Part shown: positions 19,973-29,673 of the stretch, piece by piece
How positions within the stretch are numbered: position 1 is the first letter of the stretch
Layout: each line of letters starts with the position of its first letter
Source: CAZWCE01 sp964632505
GTDB lineage: Bacteria > Planctomycetota > Planctomycetia > Pirellulales > Thermoguttaceae
DNA length: 64,000 nt
Direction of reading: 5' to 3'
Assembly: GCA_964632505.1 (NCBI GenBank)
Contig: CAZWCE010000001.1
Span: 62,001-126,000, forward strand
Notes under the pieces: generated by a model
Seen by the model: only the letters and a program-made list of their open reading frames with translations
Told to the model about the DNA's origin: nothing
The model's database searches: none
Position numbers and translations under genes: made by a program

Positions 19973-22900
19973 ATGAGCGAACCCGTGACAATCAATCTGC
20001 GGCTGATCGCCCGCGGACTCGGCCTGCCGTTAGAAAAAGTTCAGTCGGCCATCGATCTTCTCGATCAAGGGAACACCATCCCCTTCATCGCCCGGTACCG
20101 AAAGGATGAAACCGGGAATCTCGACGAAGAAGCGATTCGCCAAATCCAGGATCGACTCCAAAAAACCCGACAATTGGCCGAGCGCAAGCAGACGATTCTG
20201 CGCTCGATCGAATCGCAGGGGAAACTGAACGAAAATTTGGAGCAAAAGATCCGTGAGGCGAAAAACTCCAAACGATTGGAAGATCTCTATCTGCCGTTCA
20301 AGCCGAAAAAGCAGACCCTCGCCACCGTCGCCCGGGAAAAAGGGCTCGAGCCGTTGGCCCGAGAGATTCTCCAAGCCGAAGCGGCCGTTTCCGATCTGGA
20401 CACCCGTGCCGCCGATTTCGTCGATTCCGACAAAGGGGTGACCAACGTCGCCGAAGCGCTCCAAGGCGCCGGGCATATTCTGAGCGAATGGTTCAGCGAG
20501 AACATCGAGCTGCGTCAACGGTTGCGCGACGGTGTCCGACGCAACGGCAAGCTCATCAGTAGCCGCGCCGAAGGGGCCAAGGAAGCCGCTTCTGCGAAAT
20601 CCGCTCCGGAAAAATCTGCTCCGAAGAAGTCGGCCCCCGAAAAGACGGACGACCGGAAACCCGAGACCGAAGTCGAGAAATCGTCTGCTGAATCGCTTGC
20701 CGCGCCGCCTGAAACCGGCACCGAAACGAAGCCGACCGAGCCCGTCTCGGAAGCGCCCGCCGACCAGGCGTCGCCGTCCGAAGCGTCCCCTGAAATCTCG
20801 GAAAAAACCGAGCCGGAGAAGACGGAGGCGGCCCCGACCGAATCGGCGGAAAAGTCTCCCGAAGCATCGACGGAACCTGAATCTTCGACGGACGAAAAGG
20901 AATCGACGCCCGCACCGAAAGAGGATTCCGAGAAACAGGACCCCGGCTCCGGCATGGGAGGAGGCGCCGCCGAAGAAGAGGACAAACCGGCGACGGGAGG
21001 GGCTTCGCCGACGGAATCATCCGGCGAGGAGAAATCGGAAAACACCGCTTCGGAAGAGAAACCGACCGAATCTCTGGAAGGGAGTCCTCCCCCGGAGCCA
21101 TCGAAACCGGACCCGGAGAAATCGCCGGAAACGAAGACGGAAGAGAAAACCACCGAAGATGGGAAAGAGGAGGCAGCGTCTTCGGAGAAGCCGGGATCGG
21201 AACCAGAGCCATCCCCGCCGGAGAAACCGCCCGCCGGTCAAGAGAAGTCCGACAAACCGCCGGAAGCGGAGACGCCGAAGAAGAAAAAGAAAAAGAAGAA
21301 AAAAAAGAAGAAGTCGGCCGGTCAGCGAAAGGCGGAACAACTCGAAGCCGCCTATCGCGACTATTTCGAGTTTTCCGAGGCCGTGCGGAAAATCCCGCCG
21401 CACCGCGTGCTCGCGCTCAATCGCGGCGAACGGGCCAAGATGCTCCGCGTGAAGCTCGAAACCGAAGATGCCGACACGCTGATGCAGTCCGCCGCGGAAA
21501 TCTGCATCCCTAAGGATCATCCCCATACCGAATTTCTCGAAGGCTGCTGCCGCGACGCCATCGCACGGCTCGTCCTCCCCTCGCTCGAACGCGAACTCCG
21601 CCGGGAACTGACCGAACAAGCCGAAAATCACGCCGTGAGCGTCTTCGCCAAGAATCTCCGCAACTTGTTGCTCCAGCCGCCGCTGGAGGAACATCGGGTT
21701 CTGGCCGTCGATCCCGGTCTGCGACACGGCTGCAAGATGGCCGCCCTGGACCAATTCGGCAATGTCCTCAATTACAACACCGTCTACCTGGTCGGGGGCG
21801 CGGAGAAGAAAGCGAAGGCCGCCGAGGAGGTCGTCCAGCTCATCCGCCGCTTCCGAATCTCGGTCATCGCCATCGGCAACGGCACCGGCTGCCGCGAAGC
21901 GGAGGAGATGATCTCCGAAATCCTCGCCGGACCACTCCAGGGAGAAGAAATCCATTACGTAGTGGTCAACGAGGCGGGAGCGAGCATCTACTCCACCAGC
22001 CAACTCGGTCGCGAGGAATTCCCCGATTACGACCCCTTGCTCCGCGGCGCCATTTCCATCGGAAGACGCCTCCAGGATCCCTTGAGCGAATTGGTCAAAA
22101 TCGAGCCCCAGCATCTGGGCGTCGGCATGTACCAGCACGACATCAAGGCGAAGCATCTCCGCGATTCACTCAACGAGGTCGTCGAGTCGTGCGTGAACTA
22201 CGTCGGCGTCGATCTGAATACCGCCAGCCCCGCTTTGCTGAAGTACGTCTCCGGCCTGAATCAACTCTCCGCCCGGCGACTCTTCGAGCATCGCCAAGAG
22301 CACGGCCCGTTCCGACGCCGCGATCAGTTGACCGAAGTCTCCGGCATCGGTGAAGCCTCCTTCGTGCAGAGTGCCGGCTTTCTGAAAATCCTCCGGGGCG
22401 CTCATCCTCTCGACGCCACCTGGATCCATCCGGAAAGCTATGCCCCCGCGGAGCGACTCCTCGAAAAGCTGGGGTTTGCCCTGGAGGACCTTGCCGATCG
22501 CGAGAAGACGAAAGAGTTGGCCGAAAAGATCAAGGAAGTCGACCCGGAAAAGATGGCCGAGGAGATTCAAACCGGCGTCTTGACGCTCAAGGACATCCTC
22601 GACCAACTTATCCGTCCGGGACGCGACCCCCGCGAAGACCTGCCCAAGCCGATCTTCAAAAAGGGCGTCTTGAAACTGGAAGATCTCGAAAAGGGCATGG
22701 AACTGTGGGGCACGGTACTGAATGTCGTCGATTTCGGCGCGTTCATCGATATCGGCATGCACGACTCCGGCCTGGTGCACATCAGTCAACTGGCCGATCG
22801 CTTCGTCCGCGATGCCCACGAAGTCGTCTCGGTGGGCGATCTGGTCAAGGTCTGGGTCGTCGACGTCGACCAGCAACGACACCGGGTTTCACTCACCATG

Positions 22901-23425
22901 ATTCCTCCGGGCACCAAGCGGGAACCGCCGGAACGACGCAAAGAGCGCTCCGACAAGGGCGACCGCAAGCCGCGTGAAAAACGCCCCCAACGGTCCGACC
23001 GTCCGCATCGAGGCGGCAAACCCCGCGGCGACCGACGCGGCGGCAAAGGAGGGCGACCACCGCGCCCGGCGAGCAAACGCCCCGAGCCGAAGAAAATCGT
23101 CAAGCCCATCTCCAAGGAGATGAAAACCGGCGACGAACCGATGCGGAGCTTCAGCGACCTGGCCCAGTTCTTCGGACGCATCGAACCGGAAGACCGGAAT
23201 AAAGGAAAGTCCAAAGGCAAGCCCGGCGCCAAGAATAAACCGGCGAAAGAGAAACCCGAGAAGGGTGAGAAAAAGCCGGAGCCCCCGAAGCCCGACAACC
23301 GGGAAACCCCGCCGACTGATGGTCCGCCTGAAAACCGACCTCCCGAAAGCAAGCCTCCCGGCGAGAAGCCGGAATCTTCCGCCCACGAAAACAACGACGA
23401 GAAATCGGGCGAGTCTTCGGAATAA
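19973..23425 (+). CDS. tex: Tex-family S1 RNA-binding protein with large disordered insertion
   Basis: A protein of 1150 residues against about 720-790 for ordinary Tex. The N-terminal helical part is typical (GNTIPFIARYRKDETG, RLEDLYLPFKPKKQT). The YqgF-like core reads VLAVDPGLRHGCKMAALD, followed by the helix-hairpin-helix parts (SCVNYVGVDLNTASPALL, LTEVSGIGEASF) and an S1 domain (GTVLNVVDFGAFIDIG, about 915-990). Two extra pieces stand out. One is an insertion of roughly 250 residues (about 196-448) rich in Glu, Pro, Ser and Lys that ends in a run of lysines, placed in the loop where other Tex proteins have KGKEEEG. The other is a basic then acidic low-complexity tail of about 150 residues. 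Tex is a nucleic-acid-binding factor linked to transcription and RNA decay. The core is intact, so the protein is probably active. Confidence 0.93.
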   Translation: MSEPVTINLRLIARGLGLPLEKVQSAIDLLDQGNTIPFIARYRKDETGNLDEEAIRQIQDRLQKTRQLAERKQTILRSIESQGKLNENLEQKIREAKNSKRLEDLYLPFKPKKQTLATVAREKGLEPLAREILQAEAAVSDLDTRAADFVDSDKGVTNVAEALQGAGHILSEWFSENIELRQRLRDGVRRNGKLISSRAEGAKEAASAKSAPEKSAPKKSAPEKTDDRKPETEVEKSSAESLAAPPETGTETKPTEPVSEAPADQASPSEASPEISEKTEPEKTEAAPTESAEKSPEASTEPESSTDEKESTPAPKEDSEKQDPGSGMGGGAAEEEDKPATGGASPTESSGEEKSENTASEEKPTESLEGSPPPEPSKPDPEKSPETKTEEKTTEDGKEEAASSEKPGSEPEPSPPEKPPAGQEKSDKPPEAETPKKKKKKKKKKKKSAGQRKAEQLEAAYRDYFEFSEAVRKIPPHRVLALNRGERAKMLRVKLETEDADTLMQSAAEICIPKDHPHTEFLEGCCRDAIARLVLPSLERELRRELTEQAENHAVSVFAKNLRNLLLQPPLEEHRVLAVDPGLRHGCKMAALDQFGNVLNYNTVYLVGGAEKKAKAAEEVVQLIRRFRISVIAIGNGTGCREAEEMISEILAGPLQGEEIHYVVVNEAGASIYSTSQLGREEFPDYDPLLRGAISIGRRLQDPLSELVKIEPQHLGVGMYQHDIKAKHLRDSLNEVVESCVNYVGVDLNTASPALLKYVSGLNQLSARRLFEHRQEHGPFRRRDQLTEVSGIGEASFVQSAGFLKILRGAHPLDATWIHPESYAPAERLLEKLGFALEDLADREKTKELAEKIKEVDPEKMAEEIQTGVLTLKDILDQLIRPGRDPREDLPKPIFKKGVLKLEDLEKGMELWGTVLNVVDFGAFIDIGMHDSGLVHISQLADRFVRDAHEVVSVGDLVKVWVVDVDQQRHRVSLTMIPPGTKREPPERRKERSDKGDRKPREKRPQRSDRPHRGGKPRGDRRGGKGGRPPRPASKRPEPKKIVKPISKEMKTGDEPMRSFSDLAQFFGRIEPEDRNKGKSKGKPGAKNKPAKEKPEKGEKKPEPPKPDNRETPPTDGPPENRPPESKPPGEKPESSAHENNDEKSGESSE

Positions 23426-23453
23426 TCGTCCGCCGTTCGAAAGTCGGCAATCC

Positions 23454-23502
23454 ACAAAAAAAGCGGTCTCCCTCGCAAACACATCCAAGCGAAGGAGACC
23501 GC
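23454..23502 (-). terminator. Terminator of the pseudopilin cluster, possibly shared with tex
   Basis: A 14-bp stem with a single mismatch (23463-23476 and 23489-23502) around a 12-base loop. On the minus strand it is followed by U residues (23454-23462), just past the GspK-like stop at 23538. On the plus strand it is followed by a weaker T-rich run, so it may also end tex, which converges on it. Confidence 0.8.
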
Positions 23503-23537
23503 GTTCTCTTTCTTGGCGACGACAACCGATCGAGCGA

Positions 23538-26500
23538 CTACTCGATGAACCGCTCCAACAGGACGGCATCCTCGGCGTTCAAGTCGCGCCCGCGCTCGAA
23601 TCCAACCGGCACGGTCCGGTCGATGATGAAGAACGCCCGATGACGGTTCACCTCGCCGGTCGAACGGCCCAACTCCGGACCGAGCTCATAGCCGCCCGGG
23701 TAAATCGCCGCGTGCTGCTGCGCCGCGCCGGGGGCGGGGGCGGGGGGATCCGCCTTGCAGACCTCGAAGTAACCGACGGTGACCCAAACGGCGTACACGT
23801 TCGAGCGCGTGGTGGTCATCGTCGAGAGGCGCTGCACGCCCTCGAACTGGTTGTACGAGTTCTCCTGATCGGTCAGGTTCCACTCGCTCTGGTTCGGCTC
23901 GCTCTGGTTCTCGGGTATCGGGTAGGGTGCGAAGAGCGGGTTCTCCTGGGCCGTCAGATTGGTCGGATCGAACGTCTTGCGCAACGTCGACACATTTCCG
24001 GTCGGTTGCGGTTTCATCAACGCCGCGTAGCGCTGGTAGGCCGCCGAGGTCGGGTCGTATGGCGGTGTCGGCGTCGAAGCCATCGGCGGGACCAGGTTCG
24101 CCGAACCGGGCGTACGGAACGGATTGGCGAAGCTCGACGGCGCCGGCAATTGCGCGCCCGGGGGGAGATTGGGCGGCAAGGCCGTATATCCTCCCGAAGG
24201 CCCGGAAGCGGGGGCCGGATCGAAGACGTACCCGCGACGGCTCGTGTCGACCATGCCGTAATCGTTGCCGTTGGGGGAGATGATTCGGCCGTTCAACAGC
24301 GCCGTCAGCGCCGGTTGGCCGACCGTGTTCAGGTTCACCTTGCCCGGCTCGCGGTACTTCGAGACCGACCGACCGCCGAGCGGATCGAGCCACTCTTTCG
24401 TACCCAGGTATCGCGAAGGCACCTCGACCATCTCGAGCAAGTTGGCCAAGTTCATCGACTGACTCGGCTGATTCGAACTGTGCAGGAAGTTCAAGAGGTA
24501 GCCGAATCGGGTATTGTAACCGAGCGAACCGGACTTCCCGGTCGGCTGCGTCGCCGCGGGATTGCCGTACGGGCTGACCTGCACGCCGCGGTTGTCGACG
24601 AACTCCCAGTTGAACCGCCCGGGAGCGCTCGCCGGCACCTGGATCAACTCCAGCGGGTTCGCGTACGGCCGGTTGTTCCACGCCAGGTGGGTGAACGGGG
24701 CCGGCTCGACCGGTGGACCAGACGTGGTCGGGCTGCCCAGGTAGGTCATGATCTGCCGGTACTGGAACTGGTGATACGGATTCGTGTTGTCCATCTGACC
24801 GGGCGAGGCGCCCCAGTCGAAGTTCGGATTCGGGAACCGCCGCGCCATGATCTGATTAGCCATCATGTAATTCAGCGGCCGGGCCCCCTGCGTGCCACTT
24901 CCGAAAAGGAAGCCGTTCAGGTAACCCAGTGTACTATTGAGCAGTTGATCGAATGCGAGCGACTGGTTGTTCGTCTGGCTGCTGTTCTCCAGTTCGGCGG
25001 TCGGGTCGAACGCCCGGAGCCAGGGATTCGGCCGCGTCATCTCGTCGGTCAGGTCGGTCAGCGCTTTCGTCCGTCCTCCTTGGCGGGAGCTGAAGTAGTT
25101 GTAATCGCCCCACTGGTCCATCACCTCGTTCTGGCTGCCGGCCGACTCACCGTTGAAGACGGTCAGGTCCATCGCGCTCCAGTCGACGGTGATGTAAGGA
25201 TTCGTTATCGGATCGTAAGGGCGATTCGGGTCGGCCACTCGCTGGAGAAACGCCGACTTATAGTCGGGCGCCGTGCCGAGACCGGTCAGCTTGTCCTCGT
25301 AGATGGGCCGCCCCGCTCCGATGGAATCGGCGTTCGGCGTCGCCCCCTCGACCGGCTCGAGCATGTCGTCCAAAAACGGCCCGGTCATCAGATTCTGGCC
25401 GTAACCGTCGTAGACGCCGCCGAGGTTGGTGTTCTGCACCGTCGGCTCCTTGTAGTAACGCCAGTAGGCGGGCAGCGGTTCGGTGATGCTCACCCCGATG
25501 CCGCTGGGTCGGGTATTTGCCGCGTTGGTCCAGAGAACGGGATTGGTCGGCTGCGGGACCTGCACCGTGGAAGTCCAAGGGTCGCGACCGTCTTCGATCT
25601 CCCCGCTCGTCGAGGTCGGCGGCGGATCGGCCGCGACGATCATCGACTTCGGTGGAAGGATGTCCACCCAAGGGCGAGGCGTCGGCTGCGTCGGGACGTT
25701 GACCCGAGCAATTGGTTTTGGGGGATTCGAATTAGTGGCGAGCAGAATCTGCTGCGGCGACGGCTTGCCGAAGACGCCTCCGCTCTGCGGGTCGAGCCGG
25801 CGATAGGAGCCGACTGCCGTGCGATTTCTCGGCCCGACCACCAGGTACTCGTTCGGCGCCAGGACGTTCACGCCCCGGCGGTAGTAGAAGATGCGCGGCG
25901 CATCGAGGTACTGGTCGAACGTGTTGGGATCGACATTCAGCGGCGAAGCCGGCCCACTACCACTACCGCTCAACTCGGTGGGGACGGTGAACCAGACGAT
26001 TCGGTCGAGTGTGATCTCCGGAACATTGCTCGGCGCCAACGCCTGCGGGAGCATGCTCGATCGCATCATCGGATCGGTCGTGACGCCGCTGCCGAGAATC
26101 GGACTGGCGTTGAAATCCTCGCGGAACTGCTGCGGCTGGAACGAAAACAAGTCGGGCTGATTCTCCATCCGCCACTCGATGCCGTTCTCCTCGACCGCCA
26201 GCGGGTCGCTGTTCTCGTCCCTCGGGTCGGTGCTCTCGCCGATCGCGATGCGCCACACCGGGTACGGCGGAACCTGCTTGCCGGTCACCGGGTTCTGTCC
26301 CGACGGCGTCAGACGGCTCAAATCGAGCTTCCAGCGCTGGTCGCTCGGGTCATAGTTGTACAGGTCGCTCGGCTGCTGCGGGGCGTTCGGGTTGCCCGTG
26401 CAGTAGAGTTCGAAAAACGCCGAACCTTCCGGAATGCGGACCTGGTCGAAGTCTTCGTCCTTCTCCTTCGGCGGCTGTTCCTGCGTGGTGCGCCGGGTCG

Positions 26501-29500
26501 TGTCCTGCGCGGTGTCGGCCACGCGGAGATCGTGGAACGCGAGCGTCTCGGTCATCACCAAGTCGGGCCGCTCCATCCCCCAGACCAAGCGGCGTTGATC
26601 CGTTTGCGAGCCCTGTTCGGTATAATCCGCGATCGAGCCCGCGCGGGGATCGTCGGGCGAGCTCTGGAAGTTGTTGTCGACGCCCCAGCCGTCGAACGGG
26701 TTGGCGTCGTATTCGAAGGGGGTCATCGTCGCGTCCGCATCGAGGTTGTCGACCACGTTGATCGACCACTGCGCCAGCCGACGCACCATCAACTCGCGGA
26801 CCTGCTTGGTCGAGAGATTGTTCTGGTTGAACACCTCGCTGTAGCCGGAGGCCAAATCCTGATAGCTCAGCGCCATCGCCAGTATGTACAGCCCACGGGC
26901 GAATTTGGCCCGAGCGTCCAGGTGACCCCGGTACTGCGTGGCGTAGTTTGGATACTGGGAGGGAGCGAACAGTCGCGTGAACGGACGGTTCAGGTTGATC
27001 CGCCGATTCTGCTGCAACTCCTCGGGCAGCATGGAGATCAGATCGACCGTAATGCCTTCGATCTGCTGGGCGGAAAGTCCGGGGTTTTCGTTGACCACGC
27101 ACTCCCGAATCAACTCGAACGTGTTCAGCGAAAGCGTGGACATCTCGCCGGTCTGAGGATCATCGACGTACGGCACGAAATGCCGCCGCATCGGGCTGGG
27201 CACGTCGTTCGAAAGCGAGGTGAGGAACAGCCGGGCGTTTTGGACCATATTGGATTGGTTGGGGTCGTTCACTCCCGTTTCCGGCCCGTAGATGAGCGTG
27301 CGGAGACGATCGGGCAGGCCGAAGCGGTCGATGTCGTACGGCCGCAAGAGGGCCTCGAGTTCGCTGACCGAAAAGGGGGCATCGCCGGCGGTCTTCTTGT
27401 ACGGATTGAACTCGTAAGGATTGTCCTCGAGCACCCGACCCCACATCACCCCGCCGCCGGTCGGGGTGATCCAGGTATCCGGAGGCGTGGCGCCATCGAC
27501 CGGTGTGGCCCAATTCCCATTGTTGTCGGCGAAGTTCGGGTTCCAGTTGCAGGGCCAGAATTCGCGGTGGCCCAACAGGTCGTAGGAGACCGACTGCTCT
27601 TCCCAGAAGTCGGGCGGCGTGCCGTAGTCGGTCCGGTTGGGAACTCCCGCCGCGTTGACCGCGTAGGTATTATCCTTCGGGTCGGTCGCGTGCCGCAACT
27701 GCGAAGCCCTATCTGCGACGGAACCGAGCGGTTCGTATTGGTTGGTGATCCCGCTTTCGGGCACCACGGGCATTTCGGTCGAAGGATTCGCAGTAGTGGT
27801 GAACGGGATGGTCCCCGCCTTCTGGAGATTGAAAAAGCGGCGTTGTTCGCCGTAGCGGCCGTCGAGCAGGTAGATCGCGCGATCGTCGGTGCCGTCGCCG
27901 TTGGTCCCGTTGGTGTCGACCTTGCGTGCCCCGGCCATCAGTCGCTGGGCGGCGTGGCGTCCCATGAGGAGTTGGGCCTGGCTCAGACTGGGGTTGATCG
28001 CCTGGGGATTCGGCAGACTCAACAGCGAGAGGCCCAAATCGAGTCGGGTGGCCGAGGGACCATAGCCACCGCCGCGCAACACATTGAATCGGCTCGGCGG
28101 CATCGTCTGGCCGTAGGTGGGGAACCGCATGTCGTAGGTGCGACCTTCGAGGACCTCGCCGGGGTCGATCTGCCCGTTGTTGTTCGAATCGACATACTGC
28201 ACAAAATTCCCCTCGGCGTCTTTGACCACCGGATTGAAGAGCCCGTAGGCGGTTTGGGCGAGATTGCCGTGGACGTTCACGTTCAATCGGCCGTCGAGGT
28301 CGACCACCAGCGGGGCGACCAGCGGTTTGTAGATACGGCCGTCTTTGTCGGTCCGCACCGGCAGGCCGAAGTCGAGCCAGACGCTGTCGGGAATGCCGTC
28401 GCCGTCGTTGTCGACGTCCCACGGTCCGGCCATGAGCGCCGCGAACGCCTGCGGCGAAATGAACTCTTCGTTTCCGTTGCCGCTGAAGTCTTCATAGAAG
28501 ACATCGCTCGGGTTGCCGGAGCCGCCCGACCAGGTCGACAGCGAGAAGGCGGGGTTGCTGCCGGAGAAATTCGGGTGATCGGTCGGCAGGGGCCGGAGGG
28601 AGATCTTCCGCAGCATTTCGCGGTTGGCCGTCTTCGACATGCTGCCGCCTTGCTCGGCCATGAATTGCGGGAAGTACTGGTACCAGTAGCGGATGAGCGA
28701 CGGACGGTGGAACGAGGGCAGGATCTTCCGCGGTTCGCCGCTATCGTCGAACTGGATCGACGCCATCGCCATGTTCTGGAAGTCGGGGGCGTCGTAGTCT
28801 TCGTTCAAAAGCGGATTCGTCTGTTGGAGATAATCAATAAACTCCTGCGGTCCGGACGTGCTCGGCGCCGCCGGATTCGGGCGCAAGGCGAGGGGAACCT
28901 CGTCGCCGTCGCGGAGGCGGAGCAGCGGGTCGAACCTGGGGTCGGCCGTCGAGTCGTAGCCGACGCCGGTACCGCTGAACGGGGTCCCGTTGACGAGGAA
29001 TCGGGCATTCTGGTACGCCGTGACCGGCACGTCCTTGAACGCGACGATCGTTAAACGATAAGGGGTCAGCGACGGGTCCACCCCCACAATCCGGGCGCTC
29101 CGATGCCGCAACTCTTCCGAGCCGCTTATGAACGTCAGGACATGACCGGTCAATCCGATCAGGTCCAGTGCATCGCCGCTGTTGTTCAGGTCGGCCGATT
29201 CAATCAGGAGGAGTTCCGTATCGGCGGTCGCGTTGCCATCGATCGATTGCGGTTGGGCACTGGTCACGGTTCCGCTCACCGAGGTATGGCCGTAGATATC
29301 TTCGAGCAGGCTGTGCGGTCCGACGACGGAGTGGGGGTTGTCGGACCCTCGCAGGATTTGGCGCATGGCGAGCCGGCAGTCTTCCTCGGGGGTGGGCGTG
29401 GTTTGGCCGAGCCGGTTCAGGGCCCTCGCCGCACGGAAATGCTGGCTGGTGACGACCATGAACGAGACGACGATCAGGGCGAACATCGCCATGATGCCGA

Positions 29501-29555
29501 GCACCAACAGCAGGACGACCCCGCGTCGCGATGGAGATTTCTTTTGGACGGTCAT
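23538..29555 (-). CDS. Giant GspK/PilX-like minor pseudopilin
   Basis: A protein of 2005 residues from the ATG at 29555, which follows AAGGAGAT; the frame extends 21 codons further without a ribosome site. The N-terminus is prepilin-like (SRRGVVLLLVLGIMAMF) and, as in GspK, lacks Glu5. GspK is normally about 330 residues and caps the pseudopilus tip. Three segments recall the GspK helix-hairpin region: RLNVNVHGNLAQ (about 422), RRINLNRPF (about 851) and KVNLNTVGQPALTALLNG (about 1735). Asp/Asn-rich loops resembling EF-hand calcium sites occur at about 378 (DVDNDGDGIPD) and 455 (DSNNNGQIDPGE). Most of the rest is Pro/Asn/Gln-rich and unlike any family I know. It is the last gene of the cluster, 118 bases after the previous start, and a strong terminator follows. 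It is secreted and surface or pilus associated by inference. Confidence 0.75.
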   Translation of the reverse strand: MTVQKKSPSRRGVVLLLVLGIMAMFALIVVSFMVVTSQHFRAARALNRLGQTTPTPEEDCRLAMRQILRGSDNPHSVVGPHSLLEDIYGHTSVSGTVTSAQPQSIDGNATADTELLLIESADLNNSGDALDLIGLTGHVLTFISGSEELRHRSARIVGVDPSLTPYRLTIVAFKDVPVTAYQNARFLVNGTPFSGTGVGYDSTADPRFDPLLRLRDGDEVPLALRPNPAAPSTSGPQEFIDYLQQTNPLLNEDYDAPDFQNMAMASIQFDDSGEPRKILPSFHRPSLIRYWYQYFPQFMAEQGGSMSKTANREMLRKISLRPLPTDHPNFSGSNPAFSLSTWSGGSGNPSDVFYEDFSGNGNEEFISPQAFAALMAGPWDVDNDGDGIPDSVWLDFGLPVRTDKDGRIYKPLVAPLVVDLDGRLNVNVHGNLAQTAYGLFNPVVKDAEGNFVQYVDSNNNGQIDPGEVLEGRTYDMRFPTYGQTMPPSRFNVLRGGGYGPSATRLDLGLSLLSLPNPQAINPSLSQAQLLMGRHAAQRLMAGARKVDTNGTNGDGTDDRAIYLLDGRYGEQRRFFNLQKAGTIPFTTTANPSTEMPVVPESGITNQYEPLGSVADRASQLRHATDPKDNTYAVNAAGVPNRTDYGTPPDFWEEQSVSYDLLGHREFWPCNWNPNFADNNGNWATPVDGATPPDTWITPTGGGVMWGRVLEDNPYEFNPYKKTAGDAPFSVSELEALLRPYDIDRFGLPDRLRTLIYGPETGVNDPNQSNMVQNARLFLTSLSNDVPSPMRRHFVPYVDDPQTGEMSTLSLNTFELIRECVVNENPGLSAQQIEGITVDLISMLPEELQQNRRINLNRPFTRLFAPSQYPNYATQYRGHLDARAKFARGLYILAMALSYQDLASGYSEVFNQNNLSTKQVRELMVRRLAQWSINVVDNLDADATMTPFEYDANPFDGWGVDNNFQSSPDDPRAGSIADYTEQGSQTDQRRLVWGMERPDLVMTETLAFHDLRVADTAQDTTRRTTQEQPPKEKDEDFDQVRIPEGSAFFELYCTGNPNAPQQPSDLYNYDPSDQRWKLDLSRLTPSGQNPVTGKQVPPYPVWRIAIGESTDPRDENSDPLAVEENGIEWRMENQPDLFSFQPQQFREDFNASPILGSGVTTDPMMRSSMLPQALAPSNVPEITLDRIVWFTVPTELSGSGSGPASPLNVDPNTFDQYLDAPRIFYYRRGVNVLAPNEYLVVGPRNRTAVGSYRRLDPQSGGVFGKPSPQQILLATNSNPPKPIARVNVPTQPTPRPWVDILPPKSMIVAADPPPTSTSGEIEDGRDPWTSTVQVPQPTNPVLWTNAANTRPSGIGVSITEPLPAYWRYYKEPTVQNTNLGGVYDGYGQNLMTGPFLDDMLEPVEGATPNADSIGAGRPIYEDKLTGLGTAPDYKSAFLQRVADPNRPYDPITNPYITVDWSAMDLTVFNGESAGSQNEVMDQWGDYNYFSSRQGGRTKALTDLTDEMTRPNPWLRAFDPTAELENSSQTNNQSLAFDQLLNSTLGYLNGFLFGSGTQGARPLNYMMANQIMARRFPNPNFDWGASPGQMDNTNPYHQFQYRQIMTYLGSPTTSGPPVEPAPFTHLAWNNRPYANPLELIQVPASAPGRFNWEFVDNRGVQVSPYGNPAATQPTGKSGSLGYNTRFGYLLNFLHSSNQPSQSMNLANLLEMVEVPSRYLGTKEWLDPLGGRSVSKYREPGKVNLNTVGQPALTALLNGRIISPNGNDYGMVDTSRRGYVFDPAPASGPSGGYTALPPNLPPGAQLPAPSSFANPFRTPGSANLVPPMASTPTPPYDPTSAAYQRYAALMKPQPTGNVSTLRKTFDPTNLTAQENPLFAPYPIPENQSEPNQSEWNLTDQENSYNQFEGVQRLSTMTTTRSNVYAVWVTVGYFEVCKADPPAPAPGAAQQHAAIYPGGYELGPELGRSTGEVNRHRAFFIIDRTVPVGFERGRDLNAEDAVLLERFIE

Positions 29556-29673
29556 TGCATATCTCCTTGGTGGATTCCGATCGGATCTTGCCCGGCCCGA
29601 TGGATGGCGTTCAATCATTCTCTCTGGCTGAATCGGCTGCGAAATGGGATTTCACTCCTACGTGGGTTCACGA

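Noticed and set aside
23265..29054. Open frame of 1929 codons on the plus strand opposite the GspK-like gene
   Set aside because: It is Arg/Val-rich, lacks family resemblance and exactly overlies a well-supported minus-strand gene with strong GC3 bias, so it is a codon-bias shadow.
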